NCBI GenBank assembly: GCA_022703485.1
Contig: JAKLDO010000027.1
Coordinates: forward strand, 1 to 36,602
Length of the DNA: 36,602 nucleotides
DNA from: a bacterium
GTDB lineage: Bacteria > UBP6 > UBA1177
Reading direction: 5' to 3'
Shown piece by piece: positions 16,864 through 25,450 of this stretch (within the stretch, counting starts at the first letter, position 1; each line of letters begins with the position of its first letter). The translations under genes and the position numbers were made by a program. Below the pieces are notes generated by a model. That model did no database searches. It saw nothing but the letters and a program-made list of their open reading frames with translations, and had not been told where the DNA came from.

Positions 16864-16925
16864 TCAAATTAATTTTTATTAACAAACCGTCTCCAACACA
16901 TTTATTCTAATTCCATAAATAATTC

Positions 16926-16954
16926 TTGCGGTTAGCCTGTTCAGATAATAAAAT
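16926..16954 (+). promoter_or_regulatory. Candidate promoter for the vWA lipoprotein gene
   Basis: TTGCGG (16926-16931) and TAAAAT (16949-16954) with a 17-base spacer, 33 bases before the start codon at 16988. Confidence 0.4.
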
Positions 16955-16987
16955 ACAGTGCATTTTTAAAGTTCAAGGGAGGGACTT

Positions 16988-18844
16988 ATGACAAGGATGC
17001 TTTCTTTTTTATTCGTATTGACAGTTTTTGCGTTTTTTGTTTCATGCGGTGACAGCAAGGTCAATACAAATCACAACAACGATGATTCTGATGCGGCTGA
17101 CAATGATTCCGTGACAGATGAAACAGCTGATGAGAATGCAGACAGCACAGCTGATGAAAACAATGATTCTGTTTCTGATGATACAGCTGATGAGGATGCA
17201 ATTCCGGAAACTTGCGGAAACTCTTCTGTAGATACCGGTGAAATATGCGACGGAAATGTCATTAACTGTGTAGACATAGATGCACAAAAATATAAAAGCG
17301 GAAAAGCCAAGTGCCTCGACACCTGCCTCGGATGGAATACCGAGACCTGCGAAGAGATCCCTCAGACATGCGGAAACAGTGAAGTTGAAGGAACTGAAGA
17401 ATGTGACGGAAATGTCGTAAACTGCTCCGAGCTCGATCCTGAGAAATACTATAGCGGAAAGGCGAAATGTCTCGAAGACTGCACCGGATTTGATACCGCG
17501 ACCTGCGAAGAATATACAAATGAATGCGGAAACACCATCGTTGAAACACCGGAAGTCTGCGACGGCGGACTTAAGAACTGCACAGAGATAAACGCCGACC
17601 TTTACAAAGGCGGAAAAGCCTACTGCGCCGCAGACTGCAAAAGCTGGGACACTGTCACCTGTGAAGAAAAGATCCCGTGCACAGATACGGTCAGAGTAGT
17701 TGATTGCTCAACCGACTCATCGCTTGACCAGATACAGACATGCTTCGAAGGCGAATGGAGCGATCAGGGCGGCTGTCTCGACCCTGCTGAATATGCACTT
17801 CTTGAAAAAGATGCCTCGGCATCTGAACTTAATATAGAAGTAACAGCAACCCCTGACGGTACAGATGTGCTTTTCATACTTGATACCAGCGGATCGATGA
17901 GCGCCGCAATAGACATCATCAAAAGCAGTATGTCAGCTGTCACATCAGACATCAGGACAGATATTCCCGATTCCGACTTCGGACTTGTAACCCTCGGAAC
18001 TCTCGGATACAACCCGTTCACGGCTGTGCAGAACATAACATCAGACACATCCGCCATATCCACGGCTGCTGCAGGGCTTGCATACGGAAACGGTTCAGAC
18101 GAATACCACACGCTGACACTTGAACATTCAGCATCGGGAACTGCTGTAAACCAGTCAATAAGAACAACTGCCGGAGGAACCGTATACGCCACCAGCATAC
18201 CTGCATCGACATGTTCTGTGGGGCTCAGGGGCGGAGTATGCTTCAGAGAGAACTCACTACCTGTTTTTGTACTTATGACAGATGAAAAATTCAATACCAC
18301 AGGCTGGATATGGGACACAGGGACAGAAACAACCATTGATAACGCTGCGGCTTCCATGAACGCTATAAATGCAAAGATCGCCGTGATAGATTCAAGCGGA
18401 GATTCAAAATATGTATCCGCAAATGCCTCAGCACTCGCTCAAAAGACCGATTCTTACAACCTTTCGGAAGAACCTATTTACTATTCAATACCTACTACTG
18501 CGACAGAACTTCCTGCAAAGATAAGGGATGCAGTAAAAACAGCCCGTGATTCAGCAAGAATGGATGTGGACCTCGAGTTTGAGACTGTCGACGGGAATGA
18601 AATAGAAGCGGTGCAGTTCATGAAAAGTTATTCAACCGTATCAGCAGATCCCGTGGAATCAGTTGAAAGTCAGGAAACTGAAATTTTCAAAGGAGTCCTT
18701 CGCGATACCGTTCTTACCTATAAACTTGATCTTCAGAACACAACCGTTGAAGAAAGCGGCATTACATTCATAAAGCTCCGCATCAAAGCCAACTGGAACG
18801 GAATCACACTTGACTCGAAAGAAATAACACTGGTCATTCCGTAA
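16988..18844 (+). CDS. Lipoprotein with three Cys-rich repeats and a vWA domain
   Basis: A predicted 618-residue exported lipoprotein. The signal peptide ends in F-V-S-C with Cys20; an Asp/Glu/Thr-rich linker runs to about residue 70. Three repeats of about 55 residues follow (about 75-235), each with C-G-N-x(6-8)-E-x-C-D-G, a later K-C or Y-C, and a closing T-C-E-E; they resemble DUF4215-type Cys-rich repeats. After another Cys-rich stretch comes a vWA domain (about 290-510) with MIDAS D-T-S-G-S and L-M-T-D, then a C-terminal beta-rich region. vWA domains bind protein ligands through a divalent metal, so a surface-adhesion or complex-assembly role is plausible but unproven. GGGAGGG precedes the ATG. 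It shares the lipobox-acidic linker-vWA plan of the giant lipoprotein at 7160. Confidence 0.88.
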   Translation: MTRMLSFLFVLTVFAFFVSCGDSKVNTNHNNDDSDAADNDSVTDETADENADSTADENNDSVSDDTADEDAIPETCGNSSVDTGEICDGNVINCVDIDAQKYKSGKAKCLDTCLGWNTETCEEIPQTCGNSEVEGTEECDGNVVNCSELDPEKYYSGKAKCLEDCTGFDTATCEEYTNECGNTIVETPEVCDGGLKNCTEINADLYKGGKAYCAADCKSWDTVTCEEKIPCTDTVRVVDCSTDSSLDQIQTCFEGEWSDQGGCLDPAEYALLEKDASASELNIEVTATPDGTDVLFILDTSGSMSAAIDIIKSSMSAVTSDIRTDIPDSDFGLVTLGTLGYNPFTAVQNITSDTSAISTAAAGLAYGNGSDEYHTLTLEHSASGTAVNQSIRTTAGGTVYATSIPASTCSVGLRGGVCFRENSLPVFVLMTDEKFNTTGWIWDTGTETTIDNAAASMNAINAKIAVIDSSGDSKYVSANASALAQKTDSYNLSEEPIYYSIPTTATELPAKIRDAVKTARDSARMDVDLEFETVDGNEIEAVQFMKSYSTVSADPVESVESQETEIFKGVLRDTVLTYKLDLQNTTVEESGITFIKLRIKANWNGITLDSKEITLVIP

Positions 18845-18880
18845 CTCACCCCCGCCCCTCTCTCAAAAAAGAGGGGTGAT
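18845..18880. repeat. Palindromic CCCCTCT/AGAGGGG repeat after the vWA lipoprotein gene
   Basis: It begins CTCACCCCCGCCCCTCTCTC right after the stop codon; CCCCTCT (18855-18861) and AGAGGGG (18870-18876) can pair across an 8-base loop. A related copy lies inside the next gene at 20663. It may also act as a terminator, but no T-run follows directly. Confidence 0.7.
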
Positions 18881-18965
18881 GATACTATTCTGTTTTTTCT
18901 TGTGTTGATCTTCTAAAAATTATATAAACTAAGGTTTTGTTACTTTTTTCATATCCGGGGGGAAA

Positions 18966-21900
18966 ATGAAAAATTGTCTGGGCGTAGATATAGGCACCAC
19001 TTTTATAACTGTATTCTCAAAAGAAGATAACCGTGTCATCCTTCGTAAAAGGCACCGTGGAAAAACATCATCGATACTTAAAAAACTGTTCGCTGAATCA
19101 GGAACGGGAACACTTGCCGCATTCACAGGCAAATCGGCAGGTGAATTTTCAAAAGCGCTCGGGGATTCCTACATTAGCGAAGCTTCGGCGGTCAAGTCTT
19201 TCATTATGCACACGAAACCTTTCCGTGAAGGATCAGGTTCCATCATAGACATCGGAGCATCATCTCTGACCAGATACACTGTGAAGAACAATGAAATAAC
19301 GGACATTTCATCAAATTCGCTATGTGCCGCAGGAACAGGGCTTTTCCTTGAAGAACAGGCTGAAAGGCTCGGCATCGATCTCGAAAAAGCATCTGCTCTT
19401 GACATCGATGATCCGCCTTCAATAGCAAGCAGATGCACCGTGTTCGCAAAAAGCGACCTTATCCATCATCAGCAGGAAGGCAGAACAAAGGATGAGATGT
19501 GGGCAGGAATGTGCAAAGCTCTTGCAGTCTCAGCCGCGAACACTCTTTTCAAAGGATCTGACATTAAAGGCGAAATGATACTGACAGGCGGCGTGAGCAT
19601 GAACAGAGAGGTTGCAAGATGGTTCAGGAAACTGTTCCCTCTCGCCTTCTGGAGCGTTCCTGCACACAGCGAGGCAGTGCTTGCCGCAGGAGCATCTTAT
19701 ACAGCATCGGTATCAGCCTCTTCAATAGACCTTAGCGCATTCACCCCTCCTGCAAAAACAGAGAAAATGCCTCCGCTTCTTCTTAAAAAAAGCAGCTACC
19801 CCGAATTCATAGACCCTGTAGTTGATGCTGACAGGAACGAGATCAGGATGCATCACGACATTGCAGGTCTGAAAGAAGCGATCCTCGGAATGGATATAGG
19901 CTCGACAAGCACGAAGGTGGCGGTTCTTTCGACAGACGGAACCCCTCTGCTCGATATTTACAGAAAAACGGAAGGAGATCCGGTAAATGCGGCAAAAAAA
20001 GTGTTCAAAGCCCTTTTTTCAGTCCTGAACCCTCTTGAGACCAGGATCGTCGCATTCGGAACTACAGGTTCGGGAAGGAAGCTCATAGGTGAAATATTCG
20101 GCGCAGATTCGATCGTGAACGAGATAACAGCGCACGGTCGCGGAGCCGTTTCATTTTTCCCCGATGTCGAGACAATATTTGAGATCGGCGGACAGGATGC
20201 GAAATATATCAGGATACAGAACGGTTTTGTCACAGATGTCAATATGAACTATGTCTGCGCCGCCGGAACAGGATCGTTTGTTGAAGAGCAGGCAAGAAAG
20301 CTCGATATTCCGGTGCAGAACGCGGGAGCCGTGACAGAAGGTATTGAACCGCCCGTCACAAGCGACAGATGCACCGTTTTCATGGAACAGGACATCCGGT
20401 CCCTGCTGAAACAGGGATTCATGAAAGAGGAAGTGCTTGCATCGGTGTTATATTCGGTGACGAAGAATTATCTCAACCGTGTTGTCGGCAACCGCAGGAT
20501 CAACCGTAAAAAGATATTCTTTCAAGGTGCGACAGCAAGGAACAAAGGACTTGTCGCGGCTTTTGAGAACCTTCTCGATGTTGAAGTTGTCATATCTCCT
20601 TTCTGTCATGTGATGGGATGCATCGGAGCGGCACTGATAGCTTATGAGGAGATACAACCCCAACTCACCCCTGCCCCCTCTCTTCTCAGAAAAGAGGGGA
20701 ATGACTTTCAATCCCGTTTCATCGGGGCTGATGCTGTTGAGGTGGAAATATCGTCAAGGACTGAAATATGCAGACTGTGCAACAACTTCTGCAGAATAAA
20801 CTTCATAAGCAAAAATAACGGCGGTGAATTCTCATGGGGTTACATGTGCGGCAGAGACCCGTCTGAAAAAATAAGGAAGGAACTATCTGAATTCAATCTT
20901 TTCACAAAAAGACGGGCATCATTTTTTAAAGCCGTCAAGGTGGAAAGACCTTCAGCAAAAATAGGCATACCCCTTGCAATAGCGAATCACACCTATCTTC
21001 CTCTGTGGAGAGAGATGTTCTCCATCCTCGGAATTGAAATAGAAATATCTTCAGCCGTCACTTCAGCAAAAATAAGGAACATGTCATCTAAATACTCCAC
21101 TTCCGATTTCTGCTTTCCTTTAAAAACATCTATCGGACATACTGTGGACCTTATCGACAGAGGACTGCCTGTGTTTCTTCCTGCAATGATAGCTGCCGAA
21201 CAGAGCGTAAGTACAGCGATCAGTTTTTTCTGTCCTTATGTTGAAAGTGCACCTTCCGTAATTAAAAGCTCTCTTGCACGCAACGGCATTGATATTTCTT
21301 CAAAACTTGCCGACCCTGTAATTGATCTGAGACTGTCTGATGAAAAGAACGGTGAATACATTTTTAACAGCCTGAAGAAAATGTTCCCTGTGAACAGAAA
21401 GGATGTCGTAAAAGCTTTTTCGGCCGCGTACCGGAATTTCCGCAAGAATTCTGAAGAACTCGTTCAAACCGGAGAAAAATATCTTGCTGAAACGACAAAA
21501 GCCGGGAAACCTGTTTTCGTGATGATCGGAAGACCTTACAATCTTTATGATAAAGGGATAAACCTCGGGATCCCCGAAACTGTGGCGTCTATGGGCTGGC
21601 CTGTCATACCGATGGACATGCTCGACCTTGATGTGAGCGGGTTTGATAAGACCAACTACTGGAACCTGTTCTGGAACTATGGTCAGAAGATAATTGCGGC
21701 TATCAGGAAAACTGCTTCGACCGATCTGGTGTTCCCCATTTATCTGACAAATTTCAGCTGCGGACCTGACAGCTTCATACTTTCTTATGCCGAAGAGGAG
21801 ATGAAAGGAAAGCCCATGCTCATTCTCGAGCTTGACGAACACGATAGCGACGGAGGTTACAGAACAAGGATCGAAGCGTATATCGATGTTGTCAAAAGCT

Positions 21901-23117
21901 ATTTGAAAAACAGATCGGTAAAAGACATAAAACCGATGCCTGATATTTACACGGTTGACAGAAAACTTGATAAAGGAAAAGTGTGGTGTCCTCCGATGCA
22001 CCGTGTCGGAACTCCCCTTTTCGCAGCGGCGTTCAGGGGTTACGGATATGATTCGCAGGCTCTTCCGCCTGAAACCAGAGATGAGTTCAATCTCGGGAAG
22101 AGATATACGCGCGGTGCTGAATGCCTTCCGATGACACTTACTCTGGGAGCCATAATAAATCAGGCGAAGCTCGATCCCTCAAGGAAACACATACTTTTCA
22201 TGCCCACTTCGGAAGGCCCCTGCAGATTCGGACAGTACAATCTGCTTGAACGGATAGCTTTTCACAATTCAGGGATAACCAATATCGACCTCATGTCGCC
22301 ATCCTCGATCAACTCTTATCAGGGTCTTGAGGAAAGCCTGCGCAGATATCTCATGCATGCAATGATGGCGAGCGATCTGCTTATGAAACTGCTCACAAAA
22401 ACAAGACCTTACGAAATAAATAAAGGTGATACTGATGCCGTTTTTGCAAGTTCGCTGAAGATGCTTGAAAGAACTCTGGAAAAGAAGGACGACCCTAAGC
22501 CTGTGTTCAAAGAGATTACCAGAAAATTCAAAGACATTCCCAAATATGACATTAAAAAGCCTCTTGTCGGAATTGTCGGTGAGATCTATGCAAGATGCAA
22601 CGATTATGCGAACGGCAACATAATTGAAGTCATTGAAGAGAACGGCGGCGAAGCGTGGCTTTCGCCGATGCATGAATGGATACTTTACACGGCATGGCTT
22701 CAGAACTACATGGCAAAGCAGAAATCGTTCTCACTTTTCGGTGCAGGTGAATCGCTTATCAAGAACATTTATCTTTTCAGGACCGAGGCGGCATATTACA
22801 AAGCTGCCGATGCCGTGCTTCACGACCGTCACGAACCGCCTGTAGAGGATGTCGTGACAGAAGGAATGAAATATCTTCCGCCCGAGTTCTCCGGTGAAGC
22901 GATAATCACAGTCGGAAGAGCGGTAATGTTCGCAAGGCAGGGCGCCGCAATGGTCGTCAACATCGCACCTTTCGGCTGCATGCACGGCACGATCACCGAT
23001 TCAATATTCCAGGAGATCCGTACAAAGATCAAAATGCCCGTCCTTTCACAGTTCTACGACGGCGACATCAGCATAAACGATAAAGTCGCAGATATGCTGG
23101 GAATGATGAAGAAATAA
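18966..23117 (+). CDS. Fused 2-hydroxyacyl-CoA dehydratase activase / dehydratase-like protein
   Basis: A 1383-residue fusion of the type found in many anaerobes. Activases of this group (HgdC/BcrA/BadF) use ATP and a [4Fe-4S] cluster to drive a low-potential electron into a dehydratase or reductase. Order: first ASKHA domain (1-255) with DIGTTF, CAAGTG, SRCTVF and TGGV; second ASKHA domain (about 305-560) with DIGSTSTK, GGQDAKYIRI, CAAGTG and DRCTVF; a short insert (about 563-582) made by a palindromic repeat; a C-x-x-C-x-x-x-C segment near 601; a DUF2229-like region; and a C-terminal HgdB-like part with GAECLPMT, SEGPCRFGQY and GCMHGT. The first ASKHA copy lacks GGQDAK, having IGASSLTR instead, so it may be structural. 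The physiological substrate of such fusions is not known to me. The start follows GGGGGG. It converges with rnc, stops one base apart. Confidence 0.9.
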   Translation: MKNCLGVDIGTTFITVFSKEDNRVILRKRHRGKTSSILKKLFAESGTGTLAAFTGKSAGEFSKALGDSYISEASAVKSFIMHTKPFREGSGSIIDIGASSLTRYTVKNNEITDISSNSLCAAGTGLFLEEQAERLGIDLEKASALDIDDPPSIASRCTVFAKSDLIHHQQEGRTKDEMWAGMCKALAVSAANTLFKGSDIKGEMILTGGVSMNREVARWFRKLFPLAFWSVPAHSEAVLAAGASYTASVSASSIDLSAFTPPAKTEKMPPLLLKKSSYPEFIDPVVDADRNEIRMHHDIAGLKEAILGMDIGSTSTKVAVLSTDGTPLLDIYRKTEGDPVNAAKKVFKALFSVLNPLETRIVAFGTTGSGRKLIGEIFGADSIVNEITAHGRGAVSFFPDVETIFEIGGQDAKYIRIQNGFVTDVNMNYVCAAGTGSFVEEQARKLDIPVQNAGAVTEGIEPPVTSDRCTVFMEQDIRSLLKQGFMKEEVLASVLYSVTKNYLNRVVGNRRINRKKIFFQGATARNKGLVAAFENLLDVEVVISPFCHVMGCIGAALIAYEEIQPQLTPAPSLLRKEGNDFQSRFIGADAVEVEISSRTEICRLCNNFCRINFISKNNGGEFSWGYMCGRDPSEKIRKELSEFNLFTKRRASFFKAVKVERPSAKIGIPLAIANHTYLPLWREMFSILGIEIEISSAVTSAKIRNMSSKYSTSDFCFPLKTSIGHTVDLIDRGLPVFLPAMIAAEQSVSTAISFFCPYVESAPSVIKSSLARNGIDISSKLADPVIDLRLSDEKNGEYIFNSLKKMFPVNRKDVVKAFSAAYRNFRKNSEELVQTGEKYLAETTKAGKPVFVMIGRPYNLYDKGINLGIPETVASMGWPVIPMDMLDLDVSGFDKTNYWNLFWNYGQKIIAAIRKTASTDLVFPIYLTNFSCGPDSFILSYAEEEMKGKPMLILELDEHDSDGGYRTRIEAYIDVVKSYLKNRSVKDIKPMPDIYTVDRKLDKGKVWCPPMHRVGTPLFAAAFRGYGYDSQALPPETRDEFNLGKRYTRGAECLPMTLTLGAIINQAKLDPSRKHILFMPTSEGPCRFGQYNLLERIAFHNSGITNIDLMSPSSINSYQGLEESLRRYLMHAMMASDLLMKLLTKTRPYEINKGDTDAVFASSLKMLERTLEKKDDPKPVFKEITRKFKDIPKYDIKKPLVGIVGEIYARCNDYANGNIIEVIEENGGEAWLSPMHEWILYTAWLQNYMAKQKSFSLFGAGESLIKNIYLFRTEAAYYKAADAVLHDRHEPPVEDVVTEGMKYLPPEFSGEAIITVGRAVMFARQGAAMVVNIAPFGCMHGTITDSIFQEIRTKIKMPVLSQFYDGDISINDKVADMLGMMKK
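20663..20701. repeat. In-frame palindromic repeat inside the activase gene
   Basis: Begins CTCACCCCTGCCCCCTCTC; CCCCTCT (20675-20681) can pair with AGAGGGG (20693-20699). It closely matches the repeat at 18845 and encodes the linker L-T-P-A-P-S-L-L-R-K-E-G between the second ASKHA domain and the DUF2229-like part, without breaking the frame. Confidence 0.78.
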
Positions 23118-23118
23118 G

Positions 23119-23823
23119 TTACAGGACTCTCATTTCTTTGAGGATCTTCATTGCGGCATCCTGTTCGGCCGCTTTTTTATTCCTGCCTGAACCGGTCGTG
23201 GAAAAACCCATTGCAGTACACTCTATTGTAAAGAAAAGTTCGTGTTCCGGCCCTTCTCTGCCTTTCACTGCATAGATCGGAAGAGGAAGTTCAAGTTCCT
23301 GGGCGATTTCCTGAAGCCGTGTCTTGTAATCGCGGTTGATGTGGTTCAGAAGATCTTCAATATCCGGAGAAGCGTTTATGAGCGGTGTGAAAATATCAGT
23401 TATTATCTTGAAAGCGGTGTCCCAGCCCGATTCGATGAAGATAACGGCCATGAGCGATTCAAAGGCATCAGCAAGTATCGAGTCTTTCGCCCTGCCCTCC
23501 ATTTTCTCTTCGCCTTTTCCAAGTATCAGCAACTCACCGAGATCGAGTCCCTTTGCATTGAACGCAAGACCTGCCTCGTCAATAAGATTGCTTCTGGCTT
23601 TGGACAGCTTGCCTTCTTCCGCATCGGGAAAAGTCTCATAAAGCAGTTTCGAAACACCAAGACCTACGACCTCATCGCCGAGAAATTCAAGTCTCTGATA
23701 ATGCCCTATTCCTGAAGTATCTGCACTCGGATGTGTGAAAGCCCTTTCAAGCAGTTCTGTATCTTTGAAGAAATAACTGAGTTTTTTCTCAAGCTCAGTT
23801 ATCATTTTCCTGTCCAGAGACAT
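23119..23823 (-). CDS. rnc: Ribonuclease III
   Basis: Cleaves double-stranded RNA with Mg2+, processing rRNA precursors and some mRNAs. The nuclease domain shows the signature RLEFLGDEVVGL (catalytic Glu and Asp), the GKLSKARSNLIDE segment and the second acidic site in DSILADAFESLMAV. A C-terminal double-stranded RNA-binding domain follows (DYKTRLQEIAQE to the final GRNKKAAEQDAAMKIL). Length 234-235 is normal. Two adjacent ATGs are possible (23826 and 23823); GGAGGT in the end of the upstream gene lies about six bases from the second, so I chose 23823. The gene is translationally coupled to the rlmB-like gene. Confidence 0.95.
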   Translation of the reverse strand: MSLDRKMITELEKKLSYFFKDTELLERAFTHPSADTSGIGHYQRLEFLGDEVVGLGVSKLLYETFPDAEEGKLSKARSNLIDEAGLAFNAKGLDLGELLILGKGEEKMEGRAKDSILADAFESLMAVIFIESGWDTAFKIITDIFTPLINASPDIEDLLNHINRDYKTRLQEIAQELELPLPIYAVKGREGPEHELFFTIECTAMGFSTTGSGRNKKAAEQDAAMKILKEMRVL

Positions 23824-24554
23824 CATTTACCTCCAAGAGCGTACATAGCGACACTCGCCGCAACAGAAGCATTTAGCGAATTGATCCTGCCGAACTGTTC
23901 GATAGAAACAACGAAATCAGCCTTGTTGATTATGAACTGACCTACCGATTTGTCCTCTCCGCCTATGACAAGAAGTATCCTTTCCGGACTCAAAGCCTTT
24001 ACTTCATCCAGCCGCGCTTTGCCGTCACCGTCAAGAGCTATGACAGTATATCCGTGATCTTCCTGAAGTTTTTTCACATACACATTCGATGCAGACTCCC
24101 TTACTATTTTAAGGTGTTCGCTCGCACCTGCACTCACTTTTATCACCGAAGGATAAATTTCAGGCACACCTCTGACAGGCATCAGTATTGACTTGAACCC
24201 GAATATTTCCGCACTCCGGAGAATAGCTCCCACATTATGCGGATCTTCGACATTATCAAAAAGCAGTATCCTTTTTTCGCCGATCACACTTTCAAATGTA
24301 TCGTACTTATAGACAGATGCTTTCATCACAGCACCCTGATTGTCAGTTGAACCTGAAAGCTGATTGAGCCTCTCTTTTGTCACATACTCGACCATTATCT
24401 CTTTTTTTGCGAGAAACTCAGTAAGCTTTTTTATTCTGGGATTGTTTACCGATTTTTCACCGATAAAAGCCTGATATACCTTCCTTTTTCCGCCGCGCAC
24501 AACTTCAAAACAGGAATTTATCCCGTAAACATATTCAACTGATGACTTAGCCAT
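23823..24554 (-). CDS. rlmB: TrmH/SpoU-family 23S rRNA 2'-O-methyltransferase, RlmB-like
   Basis: A SPOUT methyltransferase that adds a 2'-O-methyl group to ribose; RlmB acts on G2251 of 23S rRNA. The N-terminal SpoU substrate-binding domain (E-Y-V-Y-G-I-N to G-S-T-D-N-Q-G-A-V) is present. The catalytic domain holds the three family motifs: DNVEDPHNVGAILRSA (motif 1, with Asn and Arg), the LLVIGGEDKSV segment (motif 2), and INSLNASVAASVAMYAL (motif 3). A longer frame begins at 24581, but that ATG has no ribosome site; the ATG at 24554 follows AAGGA/GGTGGA, giving 243 residues. The rnc gene begins at its stop codon. RlmB is the best subfamily match; other SpoU members cannot be excluded. Confidence 0.9.
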   Translation of the reverse strand: MAKSSVEYVYGINSCFEVVRGGKRKVYQAFIGEKSVNNPRIKKLTEFLAKKEIMVEYVTKERLNQLSGSTDNQGAVMKASVYKYDTFESVIGEKRILLFDNVEDPHNVGAILRSAEIFGFKSILMPVRGVPEIYPSVIKVSAGASEHLKIVRESASNVYVKKLQEDHGYTVIALDGDGKARLDEVKALSPERILLVIGGEDKSVGQFIINKADFVVSIEQFGRINSLNASVAASVAMYALGGK

Positions 24555-24605
24555 TCCACCATCCTTTAAAAATGAGGACATTTAACGGATTGCCATTGTA
24601 TTTAA

Positions 24606-24634
24606 TTTACAAATCATGTCAAAACATCTATATT
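24606..24634 (+). promoter_or_regulatory. Candidate promoter for the CDGSH protein gene
   Basis: TTTACA (24606-24611) and TATATT (24629-24634) with a 17-base spacer, 33 bases before the start codon at 24667. The sequence after the -35 box (AATCATGT) partly resembles the shared promoter of the ferredoxin and hcp operons. Confidence 0.5.
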
Positions 24635-24666
24635 TTAAAGTCCTTTTTATTTTTCAGGAGCGGCAG

Positions 24667-25317
24667 ATGGAAAAAAAATGCGACGGACCTAAAAAACCGA
24701 GAATAACCTGCACAAAATTCTCACCGTACATCGCAAGCGACATATCAAAAATGGTGGACTGTTCAGGGAATGAATTTCCTGTTAGATCTGTTTTTTCGCT
24801 GTGCAGATGCGGTGAATCGAAGAAAATGCCTTTCTGCGACGGAACACACACAGCAAAAGGGCTGAAAATGTTCAAATGCCCCGACAGAATTCCCGACAGG
24901 AATAAAAACTACTACGGCAAGGACATAACAGTGCACTTTAATTTCGGCGTATGCAGTCACGACGGATCGTGCCTGAAACTTAAACCTGTTTTCGATAAAC
25001 ACAGAAGGCCGTGGATACTTCCCGACCTTGGCAGTAAAGATGATATTATCGCGACCATCAGAAAATGTCCGAGCGGAGCTCTTTCCTACACAGTTGACGG
25101 CATCACTCACAAGGATTTCTTTGAAAGGGAGCCTTTGATAAGAGTTGCACCCGGCGGACCATTAATGATCGAAGGAGGCATTGAGCTCAAAGATGATGAG
25201 AACTCCTGCCCCGAAACAAAGGAGCATTACTGCCTGTGCCGGTGTGGCGGATCTAAAAACCATCCCTTCTGCGACGGAGCCCATCTCAGCAACGGATTCT
25301 GGGAAAGCAAAAAATAA
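24667..25317 (+). CDS. Tandem CDGSH iron-sulfur protein with a central Fer4_19-like domain
   Basis: A soluble 216-residue iron-sulfur protein. CDGSH domains hold a redox-active [2Fe-2S] cluster with three Cys and one His ligand. Two copies are present: C46-R-C48-x(8)-C57-D-G-T-H61 and C191-R-C193-x(8)-C202-D-G-A-H206, both with the full C-x-C-x2-S-x3-P-x-C-D-G-x-H pattern. Between them a divergent 4Fe-4S mono-cluster-like domain has C96, C102, the RRPWI segment and C134 in CPSGAL. The start at 24667 follows AGGAG; the upstream ATG at 24616 would add a hydrophobic leader without a ribosome site. It is separated from the following ferredoxin gene, which has its own promoter. Electron transfer or cluster transfer is the likely role; partners are unknown. 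Confidence 0.9.
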   Translation: MEKKCDGPKKPRITCTKFSPYIASDISKMVDCSGNEFPVRSVFSLCRCGESKKMPFCDGTHTAKGLKMFKCPDRIPDRNKNYYGKDITVHFNFGVCSHDGSCLKLKPVFDKHRRPWILPDLGSKDDIIATIRKCPSGALSYTVDGITHKDFFEREPLIRVAPGGPLMIEGGIELKDDENSCPETKEHYCLCRCGGSKNHPFCDGAHLSNGFWESKK

Positions 25318-25382
25318 CTGCATTTTTACCTTAATATTTTCAACATGTTACGATTTTATTTATTTTTTTACTCCAAATTCTG

Positions 25383-25427
25383 TTGACAAATCATCTTTGA
25401 TTTCGGATAATGGAGTCGCAATTGTTG
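25383..25427 (+). promoter_or_regulatory. Promoter and probable operator of the ferredoxin-cupin operon
   Basis: TTGACA (25383-25388), 17 bases, GATAAT (25406-25411). The 45 bases starting at TTGACA match 39 of 45 at the hcp promoter (33004-33048), including an uninterrupted TTCGGATAATGGAGTCG. Such conservation outside the two hexamers suggests a protein-binding site overlapping and following the -10 box. Confidence 0.8.
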
Positions 25428-25450
25428 AATATTGAACTTCGGAGGGTGCC

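Larger units (their letters stand above)
16590..16987. other. Intergenic region carrying REP-like repeats, no gene seen
   Basis: About 400 bases between the transposase gene and the next lipoprotein gene, transcribed divergently. I see no convincing reading frame. It holds two REP-like elements, a possible promoter for each flanking gene, and a small separate hairpin ATTTAC-TATG-GTAAAT (16671-16686). The rest is AT-rich and unremarkable. Confidence 0.7.

Noticed and set aside
18845..18880. Intrinsic terminator after the vWA lipoprotein
   Set aside because: The hairpin has a 7-base stem but the T-run is some 16 bases away, and a related copy lies inside a coding region, so repeat is the better description. 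Termination activity is not excluded.
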